Shown here piece by piece: positions 59,862 through 64,000 of a stretch of 64,000 nucleotides of DNA; position 1 is the stretch's first letter; every line of letters begins with the position of its first letter. The notes below the pieces were generated by a model that saw only the letters and a list, made by a program, of their open reading frames with translations, searched no databases and had not been told where the DNA came from. The DNA is taken from NCBI RefSeq assembly GCF_029714285.1, contig NZ_CP121663.1, forward strand, positions 62,001 through 126,000, read 5' to 3'. The position numbers were made by a program, and so were the translations under genes. The stretch is from Rhizobium sp. CB3090 (GTDB lineage Bacteria > Pseudomonadota > Alphaproteobacteria > Rhizobiales > Rhizobiaceae).

Positions 59862-61340
59862 TTAGATTGTAGCCAATTCCATGACGGAGACGTCGTTTGC
59901 CCGGTCGCGCTCCAGAATCCCGGCCTGTCTTCCCTGCGCGAGGACCAGGATGCGGTTCGATACGCCGAGGACCTCTTCCAGATCGGAGCTGACCACGATG
60001 ACGGCCACGCCCCTGTTCGCAAGACCGACAATAATGTCGTAGATGCCGGCACGGGCGCCGACATCGATGCCTCGGGTCGGTTCATCGAGCACGACCACTT
60101 TGGGATCGCGCATTAACCATTTTGCAATGACGATCTTTTGCTGGTTGCCGCCCGAAAGGTCGGAGGCAAGCTGCTCGCCACGGCCCTTGATGCCGAAGGT
60201 GGAAATGGCCTTCTTTGCGAAATCCCGCTTCATCGCGGACGTGATCCAGCCGCCTCCGAACCGATCGAGGTTTGGATAAACGAGGTTTTCAGCGATGCGG
60301 TGGTTGACGACCAATCCCTGCAGCTTACGGTCCTCCGGCACCATAACGATGCCTCTCGCCACGGCGTCGGCCGGACTACGCAATTTCAGCGGCTCGCCAT
60401 TGAGGCGCACTGCACCGGATTTGATCGGATCCGCTCCGGAGATGGCGCGCACCAATTCGGTTCGTCCCGCGCCAACCAGGCCGGCTATACCCAGAATTTC
60501 GCCTGCCCTGACCTCGAAACTGATATCGCGGAATGAATCGTCCACCGAGGTCAATTCTTTGACTTGTAGCACCGGACGGTCCTGTGGCACCGGCAAAGTC
60601 GGGAACATCCTGTCGAGCGAACGGCCGACCATGCTTTCAACGATCGTGCGAACAGGGGTCGAGCTATCGGCAAATTCCTGAACGCGTTCGCCGTCGCGAA
60701 GGACGACGATGCGATCGGTGATTTGTTTGATCTCTTCCATTCGGTGCGAGATGTAGATGATCCCGACGCCTTCGGCGCGCAGTTTTCTGACCTGCTCGAA
60801 GAGCGCCTCCGTTTCCGCACCGCCGAGTGCCGCCGTCGGTTCGTCGAGGATCAGCAGTTTTGCATCGAGCGCCAGGGCCTTGGCAATTTCAATAAGCTGC
60901 TGGTTGGCGGTCGACAGCCCTGCCACCTTGCGCGTTGCAGGAATATGCAGGTTCAGGCGCGAAAGCTGCTCTTGAGCACGTTTGACCATTTGTGCCCGGT
61001 CGACGACGCCATTCTTCATCGGCCATCGGCCGATGAAGACGTTTTCGGCGATCGTCAGTTCGGGAAGCAATTGTAACTCCTGGTGGATCAGGACTACGCC
61101 CTTGTCGATCGCCTCTCTCGGGTTGGCAGGGGCATAGGGCTGCCCCTGCCATGTCATGGAACCTTCGGAAGGCGTGCGCGATCCGGCGATGATGCCCGAC
61201 AGGGTCGATTTTCCCGCGCCGTTTTCGCCGAGCAAGGCGACGACCTCGCCCGGGAAGACATCGAGACTGACGTTCTTCAGGACTTCCAGAGGACCGTAGC
61301 GCTTGGAAATACCCCTGAGTGTGAGCACCGGATCAGTCAT
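59862..61340 (-). CDS. Sugar ABC importer, double ATP-binding subunit (RbsA-like)
   Basis: A 492-residue double-domain ATPase of the RbsA/MglA type. The N-terminal half has Walker A GENGAGKST and LSTANQQLIEIAKAL with LLILDEPTAAL, and the C-terminal half LSGGNQQKIVIAKWL with VVVLDEPTRGID. The second Walker A (GLVGAGRTE) is degenerate, which is normal for this family. The ATG has GGGAG upstream. It follows the binding-protein gene by 22 bases and energises sugar import. Confidence 0.93.
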   Translation of the reverse strand: MTDPVLTLRGISKRYGPLEVLKNVSLDVFPGEVVALLGENGAGKSTLSGIIAGSRTPSEGSMTWQGQPYAPANPREAIDKGVVLIHQELQLLPELTIAENVFIGRWPMKNGVVDRAQMVKRAQEQLSRLNLHIPATRKVAGLSTANQQLIEIAKALALDAKLLILDEPTAALGGAETEALFEQVRKLRAEGVGIIYISHRMEEIKQITDRIVVLRDGERVQEFADSSTPVRTIVESMVGRSLDRMFPTLPVPQDRPVLQVKELTSVDDSFRDISFEVRAGEILGIAGLVGAGRTELVRAISGADPIKSGAVRLNGEPLKLRSPADAVARGIVMVPEDRKLQGLVVNHRIAENLVYPNLDRFGGGWITSAMKRDFAKKAISTFGIKGRGEQLASDLSGGNQQKIVIAKWLMRDPKVVVLDEPTRGIDVGARAGIYDIIVGLANRGVAVIVVSSDLEEVLGVSNRILVLAQGRQAGILERDRANDVSVMELATI

Positions 61341-61362
61341 CGCACCGCTCCCTTGGTTATGC

Positions 61363-62292
61363 TTATGGATGGTTGGCGATAAAGCCGGCCACGTTATCCT
61401 TGGTGGTCAGGGTCGCATCCAAAAGCTGCACCGGAGGCACTTTCTCGCCGCCGACGATCTTAACAGCATTGGCAACGGCATCGCGGCCCATTTTCTGGGT
61501 CTGCTGCGTCGCGGTCACATCGAAGACGCCGTTCTTCAGCGCTTCGAGAGCTGCGGTGTCGCCATCGAAACCACCGAGGGCAATCTTCTGCGAGGGATTT
61601 GCGACCTTGATGGCCTGCGCAGCACCAAGAGCGAGTGCGTCGGCCTGTGCGAAGACGATCGAAACGTCCGGATTGGCCTGCAGCATGTTCTGCATGATCT
61701 GGAAGCCTTCATCCTGGCTCCAGATGTTCGACCACTGCTCCGAAACGATCTTCACGCCCGGATTTGCCTTGACGGCCTCCATGCAGCCCTTGGTGCGATC
61801 GACTTCCGGCGTCGTGCCCTTCTGACCATGGATGATCACCATGTTGCCCTTACCGCCGGCCTTCTCGATGATGTATTTGCAGACGGCGTTTGCCGACGCG
61901 ACGGAATCCGTAGCCAGGAAGGTATCGCCAGGCGCGCCGTCGGCGTTGCGGTCGACGTTGATGACCGGCACGTTCGACTGATGGGCGAGCTTCACCGGAA
62001 TGGTTGCGGCGGCGGCACCGGCCGGAATGTAGATGAGCGCATCGATGTTCTGCGTGAGAAGATCCTGGACCTGGTTGACCTGGGTCGGACCGTCGCCCTT
62101 TGCGTCAACGGTGATGACTTCGATGCCGCGGGTCTTGGCTTCCGCTTCGACAGCCTGCTTGATCTGGTTGAAGAAGTTTGCCTGAAGGTTGGCGACCGCG
62201 AGGCCGAGTTTCTTGACTTCCTTGGCCTGAACCGATCCCAGCGACAGTGCGAGTATGGCTGCCGTGGTCAAGAGAGTGCGGGAAAGTTTCAT
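61363..62292 (-). CDS. Sugar ABC importer, periplasmic binding protein (RbsB-like)
   Basis: A 309-residue protein with a signal peptide (MKLSRTLLTTAAILALSLGS, cleavage near VQA-KEV). The type I binding fold shows LGLAVANLQANFFNQIKQAV, DALIYIPAGAAAATIPVKLA, VINVDRNADGAPG and the IVFAQADALALGAAQAI core. The start has AAGGAGG at 6 bases. The ribose/erythritol/polyol class is suggested by this fold and the dehydrogenase genes; the ligand is not identified. Confidence 0.93.
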   Translation of the reverse strand: MKLSRTLLTTAAILALSLGSVQAKEVKKLGLAVANLQANFFNQIKQAVEAEAKTRGIEVITVDAKGDGPTQVNQVQDLLTQNIDALIYIPAGAAAATIPVKLAHQSNVPVINVDRNADGAPGDTFLATDSVASANAVCKYIIEKAGGKGNMVIIHGQKGTTPEVDRTKGCMEAVKANPGVKIVSEQWSNIWSQDEGFQIMQNMLQANPDVSIVFAQADALALGAAQAIKVANPSQKIALGGFDGDTAALEALKNGVFDVTATQQTQKMGRDAVANAVKIVGGEKVPPVQLLDATLTTKDNVAGFIANHP

Positions 62293-62354
62293 GAGTTCCT
62301 CCTTTGGTTTCAATGCGCCCTTGGAAACGTCCTCCGCCCTCGGGCTTTCACAAT

Positions 62355-62377
62355 CCCCGTCCGTGCGACGGAAGGGG
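62355..62377 (-). promoter_or_regulatory. Intergenic stem-loop between permease and binding-protein genes
   Basis: CCCCGTCCGT and ACGGAAGGGG form a 10-bp stem with one mismatch and a GCG loop. Hairpins between the permease and binding-protein genes often raise the level of the binding-protein mRNA relative to the rest of the operon. Confidence 0.4.
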
Positions 62378-62407
62378 AATTCCGGCTATCGGCCTTAGCG
62401 GCCTGTC

Positions 62408-63388
62408 TTATGCCTTCCTCCGGCGCAGCGTTTCAGCGCCGACTGCAAGAACGATGACGACACCGATGATCACTTGCTGCAGGAATGGGGAGACGTTGAG
62501 CAGGTTCAGGCCATTGCGTAAAACGCCGATGATAAGCACGCCGATCAGTGTTCCGCCGATGCCGCCGGCGCCGCCCGACAGAGACGTTCCTCCGATGACG
62601 ACGGCCGCAATGGTGTCGAGCTCGTAGCCAAAGCCGCTTGAAGGCTGGACGGCATCCAGGCGCGCGGCAAGGACGATCCCGGCAACGCCCGCCAAGACGG
62701 CGCAGACGACATAGACGCCGATCGTGACCACCGGCACATTGATACCGGCCAGGCGGGCGACCTCGGGATTGCCGCCGATCGCATACAGCATGCGCCCTTC
62801 GGAGCGGTATTTGAGAAAGAGCCAGGAGACGATGACGATCGCCAGCATCAGGAAGACCGTCGCGGTCAAGACGCCGAAGTGACGATCGATCGCCAGCATG
62901 GTGAACCAGTCGGGAAAGCCGACGATCTGCTGGCCATCGGTAATCATATTGGCAATGCCACGGGCGACCGACATCATCGCAAGAGTGGCAATGAAGGCGG
63001 GCACACGGAAACTCGTCACCATCACGCCGACGATCAGGCCGCTCACCGCTGAAGCCAGGAGTGCCAGCGGGATCGCGACGGCCATCGGCAAGCCGGCAAC
63101 ATTCGCGACCCAGCCCATCACCATCATCGACAGCGCGAGAACCGAGCCGACGGAAAGATCGATGCCGCCGATCAGAATGACGAACGTCATACCCACGGAC
63201 ATGACGCCGAGCACAGTAATCTGATCGAGGATGTTGAGCGCATTGCGCACCGAAAGAAACCGGTCCGTCGCAACGCTCAGGAACATGCAGAGTATCAGCA
63301 AGCCGATGAGCGGACCCGTGGCTCCGCTGAGCCATGCAAGTGAGGTTCGCGGCTGCTGGCTTTGTTCGTTGACGCCCAATGCTGACAT
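62408..63388 (-). CDS. Sugar ABC importer, permease (RbsC-like)
   Basis: A 326-residue inner-membrane permease with about nine helices. RbsC-family hallmarks are VMSVGMTFVILIGGIDLSVGSV (key part GGIDLSVGS), the central RMLYAIGGNPEVARLAGINV coupling loop and ELDTIAAVVIGGTSLSGGAGG. The ATG has GGAGG at about 6 bases. It is the first gene of the operon, whose promoter lies in the gap shared with the transketolase gene. Confidence 0.93.
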   Translation of the reverse strand: MSALGVNEQSQQPRTSLAWLSGATGPLIGLLILCMFLSVATDRFLSVRNALNILDQITVLGVMSVGMTFVILIGGIDLSVGSVLALSMMVMGWVANVAGLPMAVAIPLALLASAVSGLIVGVMVTSFRVPAFIATLAMMSVARGIANMITDGQQIVGFPDWFTMLAIDRHFGVLTATVFLMLAIVIVSWLFLKYRSEGRMLYAIGGNPEVARLAGINVPVVTIGVYVVCAVLAGVAGIVLAARLDAVQPSSGFGYELDTIAAVVIGGTSLSGGAGGIGGTLIGVLIIGVLRNGLNLLNVSPFLQQVIIGVVIVLAVGAETLRRRKA

Positions 63389-63435
63389 GGCTCCTCCACC
63401 CCTATACTCGCTTCGGATGATTTTCCTTCAAGCGT

Positions 63436-63600
63436 GCATATTTATGCATTCATGCTGGAAAATTCATTACCAACTCATATTTGGGCTGTCAAGCACTGAA
63501 AATGGCGCATAGCTTTCCATTGGAACTGTGCTTCATCGATAAATAGGCTTGACTGAATGAACTTTTATGCAAAAATATCTACGACTGAATAATTATGCAA
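63436..63600. promoter_or_regulatory. TTATGCA-type repeats in the divergent sugar/transketolase promoter
   Basis: The gap between the ABC operon and the transketolase gene holds TGCATATTTATGCA (63436-63449), a perfect inverted repeat (TGCATA/TATGCA), and two direct copies of TTATGCAA (63565-63572 and 63593-63600) 28 bases apart. They look like sites of one regulator controlling both sides; the regulator gene is not in the window. Confidence 0.5.
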
Positions 63601-63612
63601 CGAGGGAGCATC

Positions 63613-64000
63613 ATGCAAGTTAAGGAACTTGAGCGCGTCGCGCGCCAGATACGCCTGCGCGACCTGCAAGCGGTTTATGACGCAGGTGCGGGACATATTG
63701 GCGGTGAGATGTCGGCGATCGACATCCTGACTGCTCTCTATTTTCGCGTTCTGAAGATCTATCCCAGCGAACCGAAGCGGCCCGATCGTGATCGGTTCAT
63801 TCTGTCGAAGGGCCACACCGCCTGCGCGCTGTACATCACTCTCGCAAAGCGCGGGTTCATTTCGGAGGAGGAGATATCGACATTCCTGCAGCCGCATTCG
63901 CGGCTCAACGGCCATCCCAATTGCAACAAGGTTCCAGGCGTCGAAACCAACACCGGTCCCTTGGGGCACGGGCTGCCGGTCGCCGTCGGCGTTTCGAAGG
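63613..64000 (+). CDS. Transketolase, N-terminal subunit (partial)
   Basis: The 129 residues present begin MQVKELERVARQIRLRDLQA and include GAGHIGGEMSAIDILTALYF, FILSKGHTACALYI and a THP-side GHPNCNKVPGVE segment with NTGPLGHGLPVAVG. GHIGGEMSAIDIL and SKGH are the entry to the thiamine-diphosphate domain of split (two-subunit) transketolases. The GDG cofactor motif lies beyond the window. GAGGGAG precedes the ATG. It is divergent from the sugar ABC/SDR operon with shared repeats between them, so it likely acts on the same pathway; a C-terminal subunit gene should follow outside the window. Confidence 0.9.
   Translation, partial: MQVKELERVARQIRLRDLQAVYDAGAGHIGGEMSAIDILTALYFRVLKIYPSEPKRPDRDRFILSKGHTACALYITLAKRGFISEEEISTFLQPHSRLNGHPNCNKVPGVETNTGPLGHGLPVAVGVSK

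Noticed and set aside
1-64000. tRNA, rRNA, CRISPR arrays, insertion sequences, integrases or phage genes
   Set aside because: None was recognised on either strand by reading for typical motifs; short or degenerate elements could have been missed.

Overview
The window looks like part of a large replicon (chromid or megaplasmid) of a Rhizobiaceae bacterium, most likely Sinorhizobium/Ensifer or Rhizobium. The evidence is the even, high-GC gene-dense layout, protein families typical of that group (a bgsA/bgsB-like beta-glucan synthase pair, mctP/mctR/mctS, a stachydrine catabolic cluster, methyl-accepting proteins ending in WEEF, a GCG_CRPN small secreted protein) and familiar rhizobial intergenic sequence. 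No tRNA, rRNA, IS element, integrase, CRISPR array or replication origin was seen. The first gene (LacI family) and the last gene (transketolase subunit) are cut by the window edges.

Layout. 0-11 kb: a LacI regulator divergent from a cystathionine gamma-synthase family enzyme, a small secreted protein, a VOC protein, an L,D-transpeptidase, and a tightly coupled RND efflux operon with two adaptors, divergent from its TetR regulator. 11-19 kb: a bgsA/bgsB-like glycan synthase operon, a chemoreceptor, and an HWE histidine kinase with a single-domain response regulator. 18.7-21 kb: a SoxR regulator divergent from a two-gene operon (SDR plus an unusual QueA-like protein) with a clear SoxR operator. 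21-22.5 kb: a CYTH/CHAD protein.

22.6-49.5 kb is a betaine-to-glutamate supercluster. A ProV/ProW/ProX-type ABC importer (33-35 kb) would bring in the betaine. A Rieske oxygenase and its reductase would remove the first methyl group. A StcD-like flavoenzyme with a dedicated EtfA/EtfB pair would remove the second, giving proline, and PutA under PutR would oxidise proline to glutamate. Accessory genes are a second flavin oxidoreductase, a DAO-family oxidase coupled to a DHDPS-family lyase, a ProC-like reductase, a DUF3422 membrane protein fused by overlap to the ABC operon, a DMSP-lyase-like cupin, and LysR and TetR regulators. A truncated second copy of the substrate-binding gene lies at the left edge of the cluster. 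A chemoreceptor and CheW pair sits between the etf and put genes.

49.6-64 kb: a three-gene TadE/TadG-like operon, the mctP monocarboxylate transporter with a DUF3311 partner and the mctS/mctR two-component system, a 34-codon small ORF, a DUF1127-like small protein, ribB under an FMN riboswitch, and a sugar/polyol operon (RbsC/RbsB/RbsA-type ABC importer and two SDR dehydrogenases) divergent from a split transketolase.

The items most worth a second look are the SoxR-linked divergent QueA paralogue, the DMSP-lyase-like cupin in the betaine cluster, and the sugar/transketolase locus. All family calls were made by reading the sequence; no database search was run.
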